64,000 nt of DNA from Rurimicrobium sp040387755 (GCA_040387755.1 JAZKDB010000002.1:744001-808000), one strand, 5' to 3'. Positions 9,701 to 16,955 are shown, counted from the stretch's first letter. The notes: a model not told the origin generated them from the letters alone. A program made the numbers and translations.

Positions 9701-10758
9701 AATAAACCCGAAGAGGTTTTATACCCTACCCTTTCATTATCCAATGTATTCAATACCCTTGTTCTTTGCCCGGCAGTAAATCTGTTGGGAGGACATTGGG
9801 TATAATCCATGATGTTAAACTGTGTTTTATTGTAAGACAAACCGGTACAGGAATTGACATCTGTAGGAGGACACCAGGTAGAAGGGAAGGCAGAGCTTTC
9901 ACGGATATGAGGTTCTGTATCGCAGACCAAATCACCGGTAGTGCTGCAGGAAGTAGTGGAAGGACAGGTAGTACCACCTGCATCGCCTTCGAATGTATGA
10001 TACAAACTAAAAGCATGTCCAAATTCATGCGAAACAACTGTACTTCCTGTTTTGGCTTGAGAAGCTACCACATACATACCATCTACAGTAGGCGAACCCG
10101 GGAAATATGCAAAACCTGCAATACCACCTGTAGAAGTCAAATCATTACCATCAATCTTATTCACCACATACACATTGTAGTAGTCGGCAAAATTCCAACG
10201 GCTCAAGGCTGTAACAGCCGATACCGTTACTCCAGTAGTTGTAGCTGCATTGATACCATAAGTGGTATAGGTGGACCCAAGGGTTGTTGATGCATTTATA
10301 CGAATGATACCATTGGTAGATACACCGGCAGGAGTTCTTTTGGCTAACACAAATTTCAATGGAATCCTTGTTCCTCCACCACTTGTACCTGTTGTGGTAT
10401 CGGGAAATGGAGATACTGCAGCATAGGATTTATTGAGATACTCCACCATTCCGGCAAGTGTAGTACTATCCGGATTATAGGTGGTACCAACAGCCCCACC
10501 TGTATGCAATACATGGATAACCATGGGTATTTCGTACACATAACCACTAGTGGTATAAGTGAGCATAGCGGATGACATGATTGCCGAATAGGTTTTCCAG
10601 CGTTCATCCAACTGTCTGACAGCAGAGTCGTATGACTTGTCGCTTAGTAATTTTTGCTTATGAACAATATCAAACCCACATGGAAATGTAGATGTTTGTG
10701 CCCTGGAACTAATCAGGCTCACCAAGCAAAGCAATACGAAGAGTAAAGATTTTTTCAT
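751..10758 (-). CDS. Giant secreted M43-like metalloprotease with Ig-like repeats and T9SS sorting domain
   Basis: 3335 aa. A signal peptide (residues 1-20) precedes a metzincin-type zinc protease domain: H244-E-F-G-H248 with third ligand H254, and a Met-turn at NIMDY around residue 317, as in pappalysin-like M43 peptidases. A GEVED-type domain follows (about 370-520, FIDYNNDGDF). After it come about five Ig_7-like domains (APTVTSPVxYC) and sixteen BIG2-like repeats of about 75 aa (PTISGTLxACVG to TATFTVN). Two copies of a cysteine-containing insert module and one jelly-roll-like insert interrupt them. The last 80 residues form a type A T9SS sorting domain (IYPNPTKE, then VYIE and DGTYFF). 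Export by T9SS and a cell-surface or extracellular proteolytic or adhesive role are inferred. It stands alone, with terminators on both sides. Confidence 0.9.
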   Translation of the reverse strand: MKKSLLFVLLCLVSLISSRAQTSTFPCGFDIVHKQKLLSDKSYDSAVRQLDERWKTYSAIMSSAMLTYTTSGYVYEIPMVIHVLHTGGAVGTTYNPDSTTLAGMVEYLNKSYAAVSPFPDTTTGTSGGGTRIPLKFVLAKRTPAGVSTNGIIRINASTTLGSTYTTYGINAATTTGVTVSAVTALSRWNFADYYNVYVVNKIDGNDLTSTGGIAGFAYFPGSPTVDGMYVVASQAKTGSTVVSHEFGHAFSLYHTFEGDAGGTTCPSTTSCSTTGDLVCDTEPHIRESSAFPSTWCPPTDVNSCTGLSYNKTQFNIMDYTQCPPNRFTAGQRTRVLNTLDNERVGYKTSSGLLDPAGTITSACTPTAANPGYPIGPYIVEFNGMKVWTGSAGDENANYVDHSYTQQSTVTAGTGYTINVTTRVNAQNVKAFIDYNNDGDFLDAGEEVFSHGYTVSSGTEVHSGTITIPSSGVTTCTYLRMRVVAEFAGSTITNWSCGPYDYGQAEDYAINIATAPSAPTVTSPVNYCVGASSTALTATGTGLLWYTAATGGVGSATAPTPSTATAGTTVYYVSQTSGSCESARAAITVNINALPTISGTLSACVGGSTVTLTGSGTPDATTPWASSATGVVTISSTGVVSIVGAGTSTITYKTSNGCTKTATFTVNALPTISGTLSACVGGSSVTLTGSGTPDATTPWASSATGVVTISSTGVVSIVGAGTSTITYKNNNGCTQTATFTVNALPTISGTLSACVGGSSVTLTGSGTPDATTPWASSATGVVTISSTGVVSIVGAGTSTITYKTSNGCTKTATFTVNALPTISGTLSACVGGSSVTLTGSGTPDATTPWASSATGVVTISSTGVVSIVGAGTSTITYKNNNGCTQTATFTVNALPTISGTLSACVGGSSVTLTGSGTPDATTPWTSSATGVVTISSTGVVNIVGAGTSTITYKNNNGCSQTATFTVNALPTISGTLSTTISSTSALTGSGTAHPTTPWTSSSTAIATVSSTGVVTGVSGGTTTITYKNSLGCEKSVTFTVLSGGTISGVLSACVGATSTLTGSGTPHATTPWTSSSTSVATVSSTGVVTGVAAGTCTITYKNNLGVDDVVTFTVYATPAAPTVSTPVTYCQGATALALTATKSSASDTLLWYTVASGGTATTIAPTPSTATAGTTNYYVSEKNTSNCESSRTLIAVTVNAAAAAPAFTSPVTYCQDATGISTLSATGTSIKWYTAATGGTASTTAPTPSSTTPGITNYYVTQSTGLGCETYPRSFIEVVINPKPANVTATAASATALCIGDSVILNGSTSVFTNFGNTPYLQGSYASGSPFACDCPNGSVVVGYEGSTGALVDQFRLICKPIDRFGVLGSTTTPTSYNGNAAGPVTMSPTLFSGTGMFVGIKAIGTTWPGPDLYTFLGGITGYGQNQSYINAYGDNSSSPLTLASMNGWSSSGDYGTVFTPKGTVSIGMYSYSSFYARGVSLRYTPIGAFKYTYSWSSAPTTDTNSSVTIKSTGNYTLTVTNSLGCSATSSPVSVNVYFFPGPPTVSGPVQYCLGGTASPLTATKSSATDTLYWYTTATGGVGSTTAPTPSTSAPGSTDYFVSEKNPAGCESARTMITVIVDSAVTPFQIVTTDSMLCLGESTLLRTGTSLKDSLNAAYTGGYLNDGIMFDIKAKNSITITGIDMAMGSVPSTASLSVYYKTGAYSGYEGTSSAWTLLGSVLPTPGIGGFYNIPVPMSVNVMDGQTVAFYLAYNSTGTVLYNTGTSVGNPTNQDANMQVLDGRGVFAPLFGGAATPRAFSGKIRYNKFSAVWSTSATTDTITVAPTTTTKYWARITNWLGCNATDTIQVQVNSLPTISGTLSACIGQTSTLTGTATAHPTTPWTSSNTTIATVSSAGVVTGVSAGTVTITYMNSNGCTATASFTVNPLPTISGTLSACVGLTSTLTGSATPHATTPWTSSSTSVATVSSTGVVTAVSAGTTTITYRNTNGCTQTATFTVNPLPTIGLSVTETSGVAANDAIVCSGNSYTINATGGGTYLWKLGGIPFGGTGSSMTATTTTGSSTAVITFRVIVTSALGCVDSASQSITVNPLPGISGTLNACVGTTSTLTGTATPHATTPWTSSNTAVATVSSTGVVTGISAGTTTITYLNSNGCTTSATFTVNALPSAPTVTSPVTYCQDATASSLSATGTSLKWYSAASGGTGSTTATIPSTATPGIFDYYVTQTNALGCESSPRTAINVVINPKPVSVTITPATSPSFCIGDSVILNGSASVFSGFGNTPYLNTPSASGTIYTCDCPNGYAAVGYEGRTGSWMDRFNLICKKIDRLGVLGSTTATTATNGSSGGGGYNGPYLFTSTNLMVGATVKAEGVSYINDVTGYGQSLSYILGVGDNTASAVTLSTLGGGSPNVNLGTVWAPNGSVITGMYSFPTFYSSGVSFRYTPIGAFKYTYVWSTSATDTNSSITVKTSGAYTLTVTNSLGCSATSSPLNVTVNPLPSISGTLNTCVGQTSALTGSATAHPTTPWSSSNTAVATVSSTGVVTGVSAGTVTITYMNNNGCVITASFVVNPLPTISGTLSACVGQTSTLTGSATAHATTPWTSSVTSVATVSSTGVVTGVSAGTTVITYRNTNGCTQSVTFTVNPLPTISGTLNACIGSSSTLTGSASPDATTPWTSSVTSVATVSSTGVVSALAVGTTVITYKNNNGCTQTATFTVNPLPTISGTLNTCIGSTSTLTGSATAHATTPWTSSNTSIATVSSTGVVTGVSAGTVTISYMNTNGCVITASFTVNPLPTISGTLVACVGQTSTLTGSATAHATTPWTSSVTSVATVSSTGVVTGVSGGTTIITYRNTNGCTQTATFTVNPLPTITGTLSACVGQSSTLTGSATPDATAPWTSSNTSVATISSVGVVSGLSAGTTTISYKNSNGCIQTATFTVNPLPLAPTVTSPVNLCIGVPASALTASGSNLKWYTVAVGGISSSTAPIPSTTALGTTDYYVSQTNTFGCEGPRALIAVTVQPSPVVSISSLSPYGFIFCKNLTVTLKANSATAVSWQWDTTGVAWAGRTFDTVAAGKVGKWGVTVANIYGCKNRAEVDVYQDTTKAPVLSPTSISICEEGSALLTCSPGFTSYTFEWIKDGIFIVPPTLKENLKNASLPGIYTVRVTNNYGCIDTTNVTVVTYYPKPLKPVITNLDPVLEVPAGYVYYQWYRNNAFIPGANSRTYLTTSIGDYFVVVTDENGCLNNSDTISILQSSSISNSITKTELKIYPNPTKEIVYIESPINITVRVTDVVGRVVFEAENPKSVSLANLADGTYFFRISDENNRLITVEKVSKVE
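1930..3285 (-). repeat. Tandem BIG2-like repeat array, six copies (C-terminal block of the giant protein)
   Basis: Six consecutive 225-bp units encode PTISGTL/TLTGSATxxATTPWTSS/TATFTVNPL repeats. They are more diverged from each other than the copies at 7.9-9.0 kb. Arrays this long are prone to recombination and to assembly collapse. Confidence 0.8.
3395..3985 (-). repeat. Insert module copy 2 in the giant protein (GYEGxTG motif)
   Basis: Second copy of the 200-residue module, with CDCPNG followed by VGYEGRTGSWMDRFNLIC and the same flanking sequence (CIGDSVILNGS, RYTPIGAFKYTY). The two copies have diverged in the centre but keep the ends, so the duplication is older than the 450-bp Ig-repeat duplication. 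Confidence 0.6.
6275..6880 (-). repeat. Insert module copy 1 in the giant protein (GYEGxTG motif)
   Basis: Encodes about 200 residues running from CIGDSVILNGS to GAFKYTYSW, with the motif CDCPNG followed by VGYEGSTGALVDQFRLIC. It matches the module at 3395-3985 along its length and sits inside an Ig-like domain. The GYEGxTGxxxDxxxLxC signature recalls beta-prism or VMO-I-like carbohydrate-binding folds; that resemblance is inference. Confidence 0.6.
7390..8988 (-). repeat. Tandem BIG2-like repeat array, seven copies (N-terminal block of the giant protein)
   Basis: Seven consecutive units of about 225 bp encode PTISGTLSACVG-type Ig folds. Copies 1-4 form a dimer of dimers. Copies 1 and 3 carry YKTSNGCTKTATF, copies 2 and 4 carry YKNNNGCTQTATF, and DNA at 8791 is nearly identical to DNA 450 bp away at 8341. 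This is a recent 450-bp higher-order duplication. Confidence 0.85.
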
Positions 10759-11171
10759 TTGATTTGTTTTTGTGTCGGCAATATTTTTTCTATTCTTATT
10801 CTCGAAATTTAACTTTATAAAATTCTTAATCTAATCTGCAATGCCTTACTTCTACTTGATTTTAAAGGACAAATGTTAAGTATATGCAAAACAAAACTTC
10901 AGGAAATCACAAAATTTAAAGGGCGAATTTAATACACATTATATCAAATTTGGTTCAAATCTTAAAAAAACATTACGTACAACATCATTCAATTCAGAAA
11001 TGAATAAATATTTTAGTTTTTTTCTTAACTCATAAAATAATTAATTTAAATAACATACTAAACTTATTTCTATTTTTAAATTAAACAAGTGTAGAAAGCT
11101 ACAGGCATAAAAAAAACCTCTGAAAAACAGAGGTTTTAAATACTATTTGAAAAAATATTATAAAACAGAGA
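10759..11171. other. AT-rich intergenic region between argS and the giant gene
   Basis: About 410 bp with no convincing ORF. It holds the argS terminator near 11113-11137 and must carry the promoter of the downstream minus-strand giant gene, but I see no clear -7/-33 pair. The sequence is long runs of A and T without obvious repeats. Confidence 0.5.
11108..11137 (-). terminator. Intrinsic terminator of argS
   Basis: A perfect 10-bp stem (11113-11122 pairing with 11128-11137, 5-nt loop) is followed on the minus strand by a run of eight U residues. It starts 35 bases beyond the argS stop codon. Confidence 0.85.
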
Positions 11172-12971
11172 TTACATTTTCTCTGGCAAATCTATTCCCA
11201 ACATTTTCATCGCTTGGCGCATCGTTTGTGCTGTCATGATAATCATCATCAAACGCAATTGCTTTTTCTCTTCATTCTCTGCTTTGGAAATGCTGTGCTG
11301 ATCGTAGAAAGTATTGAATAATTGTGCAAGACGAAAAGCATAATTACACAATACGGAAGGACTCATCTCTGTTGCTGCAGTCTTTACCATCTCGGGATAT
11401 TGTTCCAGAGCAACAAGTATATCTTTCTCCGCTTTGGATAAAGATTGAGTAGCTGAAAATCCTTTAAACTGATTGGCTTCAGGCATCAGTATCATTTGCT
11501 CTTTCCGTAATATGGAACAGATACGGGCGTGTGCATATTGGATAAATGTGGCAGTAAAACCATGCAAGTCGATAGACTCTTTAGGGTCAAATATCATTCT
11601 CTTTTTGGGGTCTACCCGCAACAGATAGAATTTCAAAGCGCCCATACCAATAGTATTGTACAAGTTCTTCAATTCATCTTCGCTGAAACCATCTGCCTTA
11701 CCTGCCTGTTCGGTTTGCTCTTGCGCAATACGCACCATTTCGTCCATCATATCATCAGCATCCACCACTGTTCCTTCACGGCTTTTCATTTTGCCGGTAG
11801 GTAATTCCACCATACCATACGATAGATGTAAGATACCATCAGCGCAGGGTTCACCTAGTTTTTTCAGGATGAGTTTGAGCACCTGCATATGATAATTCTG
11901 TTCGTCGGCAATAACATATACCGACTGATCCAGACCAAAATCATTAAATTTTAAAACCGCCGTTCCGATGTCCTGCGTCATATATACAGAAGTACCATCG
12001 CCACGCAGCAATAATTTTTGATCCAAACCATCTGCGGTCAAATCTATCCATACCGAATTATCTTCTTTGCGAAAAAGCACTCCTTTTTCCAGGCCTTTTT
12101 CTACAATGGCTTTACCCAACAAATAGGTATTGCTTTCGTAATACATTTTGTCAAAGTCTACACCCAGTTTTTTGTAACTCACTTCAAAACCTTCATAGAC
12201 CCAACCGTTCATTGTTTGCCACAGGCTGTATACTTCTTTGTCTCCGGCTTCCCACTGACGCAGCATTTGCTGAGCTTCCTGCATAATCGGCGCTTCTTTT
12301 TCTGCCTGCTTCTCTTCTACCCCATTGGCTATCAAAGCGGCAATTTCTGCTTTGTAAACATCATTAAATTTTACATAGTAATCACCCACCAAATGGTCGC
12401 CTTTGATACCAGTACTCTGTGGTGTAGCTCCATTGGCATAACGCATCCAGGCCACCATCGATTTGCAGATATGAATACCACGGTCGTTGATAAGATTGGC
12501 TTTCACCACATCATTGCCAGCTGTTTTTAAAATATTGCCGAGTGCATAACCCAGAAAAATATTACGCAGATGGCCAAAGTGCAAAGGCTTGTTGGTATTG
12601 GGCGAAGAGTACTCCACCATCACTTTCTTATTCGTTTGGTGCTGCTTACCAAACTGCTCATTATGCCAGTTAGCCTGCAACATCGAAATAAAGACATCAT
12701 CATTTACTGTAAGGTTCAGAAAACCGCTCACCACCTGATATTCGGTGAATAAAGCAGCATTCCGGGCCACCAGATATTCGCCCAATTGTTTACCCAGTTC
12801 ATCCGGTTTGCAGCGCAACATTTTGACAAAAGGAAACAAGACTACGGTATAATCTCCTTTAAATTCAACTTTCGTTTCATTTACATTCACCATATCAGTA
12901 GCGAATGTCTGTTCTGGGTATAAATGTTGTAAAGCCGCAACAGCAGCCTCTTTAATCAATAGCGTAAGCAT
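11172..12971 (-). CDS. argS: Arginyl-tRNA synthetase
   Basis: 599 aa, the normal length for this class I synthetase, which charges tRNA-Arg with arginine in the cytoplasm. The N-terminal ArgS-specific domain is followed by the HIGH-type signature HFGH (131-134) in SSPNTNKPLHFGHLRN. The KMSKS-type loop is KMKSREG (394-400). The C-terminal part is the helical DALR anticodon-binding domain, with YAHARI and FNTFYDQH segments. The ATG at 12971 is the first start in frame. It lies 68 bp downstream of the K+ channel gene on the same strand and may be co-transcribed with it, and it ends at its own terminator. Confidence 0.95.
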   Translation of the reverse strand: MLTLLIKEAAVAALQHLYPEQTFATDMVNVNETKVEFKGDYTVVLFPFVKMLRCKPDELGKQLGEYLVARNAALFTEYQVVSGFLNLTVNDDVFISMLQANWHNEQFGKQHQTNKKVMVEYSSPNTNKPLHFGHLRNIFLGYALGNILKTAGNDVVKANLINDRGIHICKSMVAWMRYANGATPQSTGIKGDHLVGDYYVKFNDVYKAEIAALIANGVEEKQAEKEAPIMQEAQQMLRQWEAGDKEVYSLWQTMNGWVYEGFEVSYKKLGVDFDKMYYESNTYLLGKAIVEKGLEKGVLFRKEDNSVWIDLTADGLDQKLLLRGDGTSVYMTQDIGTAVLKFNDFGLDQSVYVIADEQNYHMQVLKLILKKLGEPCADGILHLSYGMVELPTGKMKSREGTVVDADDMMDEMVRIAQEQTEQAGKADGFSEDELKNLYNTIGMGALKFYLLRVDPKKRMIFDPKESIDLHGFTATFIQYAHARICSILRKEQMILMPEANQFKGFSATQSLSKAEKDILVALEQYPEMVKTAATEMSPSVLCNYAFRLAQLFNTFYDQHSISKAENEEKKQLRLMMIIMTAQTMRQAMKMLGIDLPEKM

Positions 12972-13039
12972 TGGGGAATGTATTAAAATGTGTGCGAAAA
13001 TAAGCTTTTTAAGCGGCTCATTAATGATATGTAATAAAC

Positions 13040-13990
13040 TTACAAAGTCACGCGCTCGTAATCGTTCAGTTTATCCAGCTCCAGCAAGGTATGACTACCG
13101 TCTTCGGAGCGCTGAAATACAGGAAGAAAGCGGGCTCCGTACACTAAATCCTGCGAGGTATAAGAGGTGCGCTGTTGCACTGTGTTGGAGTAATGGTCAT
13201 CAAATGCTTTAATGCCCGGCATCACTTCTACTTTTATTTGCTTCAGGTCTTCCTCTTTAAGTCCCCAGAAAGGGCTGCTCTCGTCGATGGGATGTACCAA
13301 TGTCCAGCTGATGGCCAGCGAATTAATTCGGGAAATCTCCAAAGGCAATTGAAAAAATTTGGTGACCATTTTTCCTTCTTCCATAATATGAAAAGCAGCG
13401 GTCACCTGCGCTTCGGCATCGGTAAGGTGATTGTTTTTTTGCGAAGCCACCCTAAACATTAATGCCGTACCACCTTTGAACGGTGCGATAATAATAGGCT
13501 CGCTGAAGCGCAAATAGGCTTTGGGGCGTGAGAAGCGGGCAAAGAATAATCCGGTAACAAGCGCAAAAGACATAATCCCCACAAAAGACTCCAAAGAAGC
13601 GATGATATTGGCCAGCAATCCCGAAGGGCTGATATGACCGTAGCCCACCGTAGTCAATGTCTGAGAACTGAAAAAGAAGGCCTGCTGAAACTGATATAAA
13701 ACGGAATTGGTAATCTCTGTACCCGCCAGATGTTCTGTACCGATAAGCACATAAATAAAGGCAAAGAAGACATTGGTAGAGGTGTAAAAAGCAAATACCA
13801 ATAGCAAAAACTGCAGGCGTGGCAGACGCAACAGTACATGGTAAATACTCAGGCGCTCCAGAAAACTCATTCCGGTTTTACGAAGATTCACCGTACCATC
13901 TTTATTGATTAAACGGCCGCCCTCGGCATTGGCATTGGTGCCAAAACCTGTATTATTGATGCTTTTATTGGTATTGCGTAATGTTGCCAT
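13040..13990 (-). CDS. Inward-rectifier (KirBac-type) potassium channel
   Basis: 316 aa inner-membrane K+ channel subunit. Transmembrane helix M1 lies near residues 58-83, the pore helix and selectivity filter TVGYG at 114-118, and M2 near 125-152 with an acidic residue at E134, the position class that controls rectification in Kir channels. The remaining half is the cytoplasmic immunoglobulin-like Kir domain (EPIIIAPFKGG, LPLEISRINSLAISWTLVHPID). The first 40 residues are polar and low-complexity. The tetrameric channel probably sets K+ flux or membrane potential. No regulator gene is adjacent. Confidence 0.92.
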   Translation of the reverse strand: MATLRNTNKSINNTGFGTNANAEGGRLINKDGTVNLRKTGMSFLERLSIYHVLLRLPRLQFLLLVFAFYTSTNVFFAFIYVLIGTEHLAGTEITNSVLYQFQQAFFFSSQTLTTVGYGHISPSGLLANIIASLESFVGIMSFALVTGLFFARFSRPKAYLRFSEPIIIAPFKGGTALMFRVASQKNNHLTDAEAQVTAAFHIMEEGKMVTKFFQLPLEISRINSLAISWTLVHPIDESSPFWGLKEEDLKQIKVEVMPGIKAFDDHYSNTVQQRTSYTSQDLVYGARFLPVFQRSEDGSHTLLELDKLNDYERVTL

Positions 13991-14059
13991 CCTTCCTTAA
14001 CTGTAAAAAAACTAAAGCCAAAAATAAGATTTGACAGGTAGGAAACTATAATTTTTTCC

Positions 14060-14995
14060 TTAGCCTTTATAGCGTGGGTGAAATTGCTCCAAAGTATTGC
14101 GCAAATAGCCTTTATCCAGATGGGTATAAATCTCGGTGGTGGTGATGCTTTTGTGCCCCATCATTTCCTGTACGGCACGGAGGTCGGCACCGGCCGAAAC
14201 CAGGTGAGTGGCAAATGAATGCCTCAAGGTATGAGGGTGAATGTTTTTTTTGATGCCTGCTTTGGCGGCCAAATCTTTTATAATCATAAAAATCATCACC
14301 CTGCTCAGTGCCGCTCCTCTTTTACTCAAAAAAAGTATGTCGGAGTATTTTTCCTTTACAGGGATATGGCTTCGGATATGTTCGCGATAGAGATTGATTT
14401 GCTGCACGGCAGCACTGCCAATAGGCACAAGACGTTCTTTATTGCCCTTACCGGTAACACGTATAAAATCTATTTCCAGAAACAAACCGGAAATACTGAG
14501 TGAAATTAACTCCGAAACACGCAGACCGCAACTGTACATCGTTTCCAGCATCGCTCTGTTGCGCTGTCCTTCGGGTTTGCTATGGTCTATAGCCGCCATC
14601 ATCTGGTCTATCTCGGCAATCGAAAGCACTACTGGTAAGGGGCGGCTCAGTTTCGGGGCTTCCAGCAATTCGGTAGGGTCTTCTTTGATAATCTGCTCCA
14701 GCAACAGAAATTTATAAAAGGATTTAATGCCGCTCAATACCCTGGCCTGCGAGTTGGCACTCAAATCCAGCTCTGCGACAAATTGTACAAACAACTGAAG
14801 ATCTTTGAGGCAAACATCCACAATGCTGATATCTTTTTCTTTCAAAAAATTCATCAGCAATCCCACATCGTGCAGATAGGCCGAAATAGTATTGACCGAC
14901 ATGGAGCGCTCCAGTGTCAGGTAAGACTTAAACCCTTTGAGATAAATTGCCGACAATGTTTTCTGTATTTTATGAAGGGTAAAATTAAGCAGCAA
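14060..14995 (-). CDS. xerD: Site-specific tyrosine recombinase XerD
   Basis: 311 aa tyrosine recombinase of XerC/D size that resolves chromosome dimers at dif with its partner. The N-terminal SAM-like core-binding domain spans about 20-105. Catalytic residues are visible: R159 (CGLRVSEL), the beta-hairpin lysine in TGKGNKER, H255 and R258 (HTLRHSFATHL), H281 (MMGHKSI) and the nucleophile Y290 (TTTEIYTHLD). The first 20 residues are not typical and the true start may be a little downstream. The upstream membrane protein ends only 23 bp before it, so the two are probably co-transcribed. It is chromosomal rather than element-borne, since no attachment sites or phage genes are nearby. Confidence 0.9.
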   Translation of the reverse strand: MLLNFTLHKIQKTLSAIYLKGFKSYLTLERSMSVNTISAYLHDVGLLMNFLKEKDISIVDVCLKDLQLFVQFVAELDLSANSQARVLSGIKSFYKFLLLEQIIKEDPTELLEAPKLSRPLPVVLSIAEIDQMMAAIDHSKPEGQRNRAMLETMYSCGLRVSELISLSISGLFLEIDFIRVTGKGNKERLVPIGSAAVQQINLYREHIRSHIPVKEKYSDILFLSKRGAALSRVMIFMIIKDLAAKAGIKKNIHPHTLRHSFATHLVSAGADLRAVQEMMGHKSITTTEIYTHLDKGYLRNTLEQFHPRYKG

Positions 14996-15018
14996 AGAAC
15001 CTCAGTACAACAAATTAA

Positions 15019-15564
15019 TTAATGCCCGGGATTGAGCACTTCTGTGGCTTTGGTTTCGGGAATGGGCAGTGGCTCCAGTATCCCGAAATGCCTTTGGTCT
15101 ATAGTATTGATGGCTGCTTTACGTTTCAGCTGTTCCCCCACTACAGTTTTAATCGTTTTTCCGGCCATTTGCAGGATATTATTTTTCTTGCGGATTTTGG
15201 CCAGATTGCGGGCAATGATAAACAACAGGATACAGATAATTACCGCAAAGACGATGACAGAATTGTACATGTTGTTCATATCTCTGTCGCTGAAACCGAG
15301 TCTGGCCCCCTGACTGCGCATCCTTGCCAGAATATAAAAGGGATAAACCTTATCGCGGATGACGCAAAAAGAAATCACCGTGGCAATCCCCAGCCAGCTC
15401 AATGCCTCAAATGCTACCAATACCAAACTGTTCCATATCCTTGCTGCTACTGGCTTACGCAAAGAAACAGCCAAAGGATCCAATAAGGCCAACTGGGCAT
15501 TAATCAGTTCTTTTTCTTCTTTGAATTCGCGTAAAAGGTCTTCCTGTAATTTTGAGTTTTCCAT
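15019..15564 (-). CDS. Two-TM membrane protein of unknown function
   Basis: 181 aa from the ATG at 15564; an in-frame TTG at 15588 would add eight residues but looks less likely. An acidic/amphipathic N-terminus (LLREFKEEKELINAQLALLDPL) precedes two hydrophobic helices (about residues 45-70 and 100-125). A basic tail follows (RNLAKIRKKNN, KTIKTVVGEQLKRK) and probably lies in the cytoplasm. I recognise no family. It lies 23 bp upstream of xerD on the same strand. Function unassigned. Confidence 0.6.
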   Translation of the reverse strand: MENSKLQEDLLREFKEEKELINAQLALLDPLAVSLRKPVAARIWNSLVLVAFEALSWLGIATVISFCVIRDKVYPFYILARMRSQGARLGFSDRDMNNMYNSVIVFAVIICILLFIIARNLAKIRKKNNILQMAGKTIKTVVGEQLKRKAAINTIDQRHFGILEPLPIPETKATEVLNPGH

Positions 15565-15655
15565 TGTTTGCTTCAAGCTAATGGGCAAAAATAAACATCC
15601 GTGCGATTAAAAAAAGATGATGTGGGTAAATAAGATGATGTGGTACAAATTTTGT

Positions 15656-15663
15656 TACTTTTG
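15656..15663 (+). promoter_or_regulatory. Bacteroidota-type -7 box for the YpfJ-like gene
   Basis: TACTTTTG matches TANNTTTG fully and lies 19 bp before the preferred ATG at 15682. The expected -33 TTTG is not clear, so the promoter call rests on the -7 box alone. Confidence 0.4.
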
Positions 15664-15681
15664 AAATCAAACTTACAGACA

Positions 15682-16545
15682 ATGGATTTGAGCAACAGGC
15701 GCGAAAGCACCAATATAGAAGATGCTACCGGCGGTAATGGTGGCGGAGGTGGCAAAAAATTGCTGGGTGGTGGTATAGGTATTTTGCTGATTATCGTTAT
15801 CTCTTTGCTGACAGGCAAAAACCCTTTGGCCTTAATGAGTCAGCTGCAGGATGCAACGGGTGGCACAGAACAGGGTGTATGCAACAACGATGAAAGTAAA
15901 AATGAGGAACTGAAAAAATTTGCCCGTCAAATAGTGGCTTCTACCGAGGATGTATGGGCTGCAGAGTTTCAGAAAATGGGGCAACAATACCCTGCCCCGG
16001 TACTACAATATTTTTGTGGCAATACAAAGACTGCCTGCGGAAATGGTTCGGCAGCTATGGGGCCTTTCTACTGCCCTGCAGATAATAAGGCTTACATAGA
16101 TCTGGCTTTTTACAGCGAACTGCAAGAAAAGTTCAAAGCACCCGGAGATTTTGCGATGGCCTATGTGATAGCACACGAGGTGGGACATCATATCCAGAAT
16201 GTGTTGGGCATATCCGAAAAAGCAGAACGTTCCAAACAAGGATTGAGCGAGGCTGAGGCCAATCAGATATCGGTGCGGGTAGAATTGCAGGCCGATTTTC
16301 TGGCAGGTGTATGGGCGCATTATGCGCAGAAAGACCAGCAGATTGTACAGGCCGGGGATATTGAAGAAGCGCTGAATGCTGCTCAGGCTATTGGTGATGA
16401 TCAGCTGCAACGCCAATCGCAAGGATATGTAGTACCCGATGCTTTTACACATGGCACATCCGAGCAGAGAATGTATTGGTTCAAAAAAGGCTTCGAAACA
16501 GGCGACATCAATCAGGGGAATACTTTTAAGGCCTCTGAATTGTAG
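15682..16545 (+). CDS. YpfJ/KPN_02809-family neutral zinc metallopeptidase
   Basis: 287 aa from the ATG at 15682; an upstream TTG in frame at 15640 would overlap the promoter. The N-terminus is polar and glycine-rich, with one TM helix (about 27-44), so the catalytic part likely faces the periplasm. The zinc site is HEVGHH (HExxH, H165 and H169). A downstream glutamate in VELQADFLAG is the likely third ligand, as in the putative neutral zinc metallopeptidase family PF04228. Four cysteines near residues 112-131 (FCG, ACG, YCP) may form disulfides. Substrate unknown. It is divergent from the membrane protein and xerD. Confidence 0.88.
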   Translation: MDLSNRRESTNIEDATGGNGGGGGKKLLGGGIGILLIIVISLLTGKNPLALMSQLQDATGGTEQGVCNNDESKNEELKKFARQIVASTEDVWAAEFQKMGQQYPAPVLQYFCGNTKTACGNGSAAMGPFYCPADNKAYIDLAFYSELQEKFKAPGDFAMAYVIAHEVGHHIQNVLGISEKAERSKQGLSEAEANQISVRVELQADFLAGVWAHYAQKDQQIVQAGDIEEALNAAQAIGDDQLQRQSQGYVVPDAFTHGTSEQRMYWFKKGFETGDINQGNTFKASEL

Positions 16546-16559
16546 TATTGCCCAAACGC

Positions 16560-16925
16560 TAAAAGCATTTTACATGCAGGGAGGGAACCGGAGTGCCAAG
16601 AGCTTCACAAGCAGGGAGGGAACCAGAGTGCCAAGAGTTTCTCACATGCGGGATCCCTCCTCTGTCGGGATGACAGCGTAAAAGACCGGAAAAACCACAC
16701 GCGAAAGTCATCCCGAGGGACGAGGGAACCAGAGCGCTAAGAGCATTTTACATGCAGGAGGGAACCGGAGTGCTAAGAGCTTCTCAAGTTCGGGATCCCT
16801 CCTTCGTCGGGATAACAGTGTAAAAAGCAGGAAAAACCACACGCGAAAGTCATCCCGAGGAACGAGGGAACCGGAGCGCTAAAAGCTTCTCTAGTTCGGG
16901 ATCCCTCCTTCGTCGGGATGACAGC
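16560..16925. repeat. Cluster of dispersed-type repeats (CGGGATCCCTCC / GTCATCCCGAGG family)
   Basis: No ORF is credible in the 410 bp between the peptidase and pth. The region holds three starts of the same unit (16649, 16791, 16897), each beginning CGGGATCCCTCC and running through CGTCGGGAT. Two are followed by the inverted partner beginning GTCATCCCGAG. Shorter partial copies (GGGAACCGGAGTGC) precede them. The two halves form a long imperfect inverted repeat, like palindromic intergenic elements seen in many copies in some Bacteroidota genomes. Confidence 0.75.
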
Positions 16926-16955
16926 ATGGAGGAGACTTTCAGTCTATAACTCTGC

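Noticed and set aside
9766..10290. 174-aa plus-strand ORF over the protease domain
   Set aside because: Antisense to the conserved zinc-protease region, biased composition, no homology pattern.
14060..14995. XerD-like gene as the integrase of the tRNA-Glu islet
   Set aside because: It is 26 kb away with housekeeping genes between, and it has the size and motifs of chromosomal XerD.
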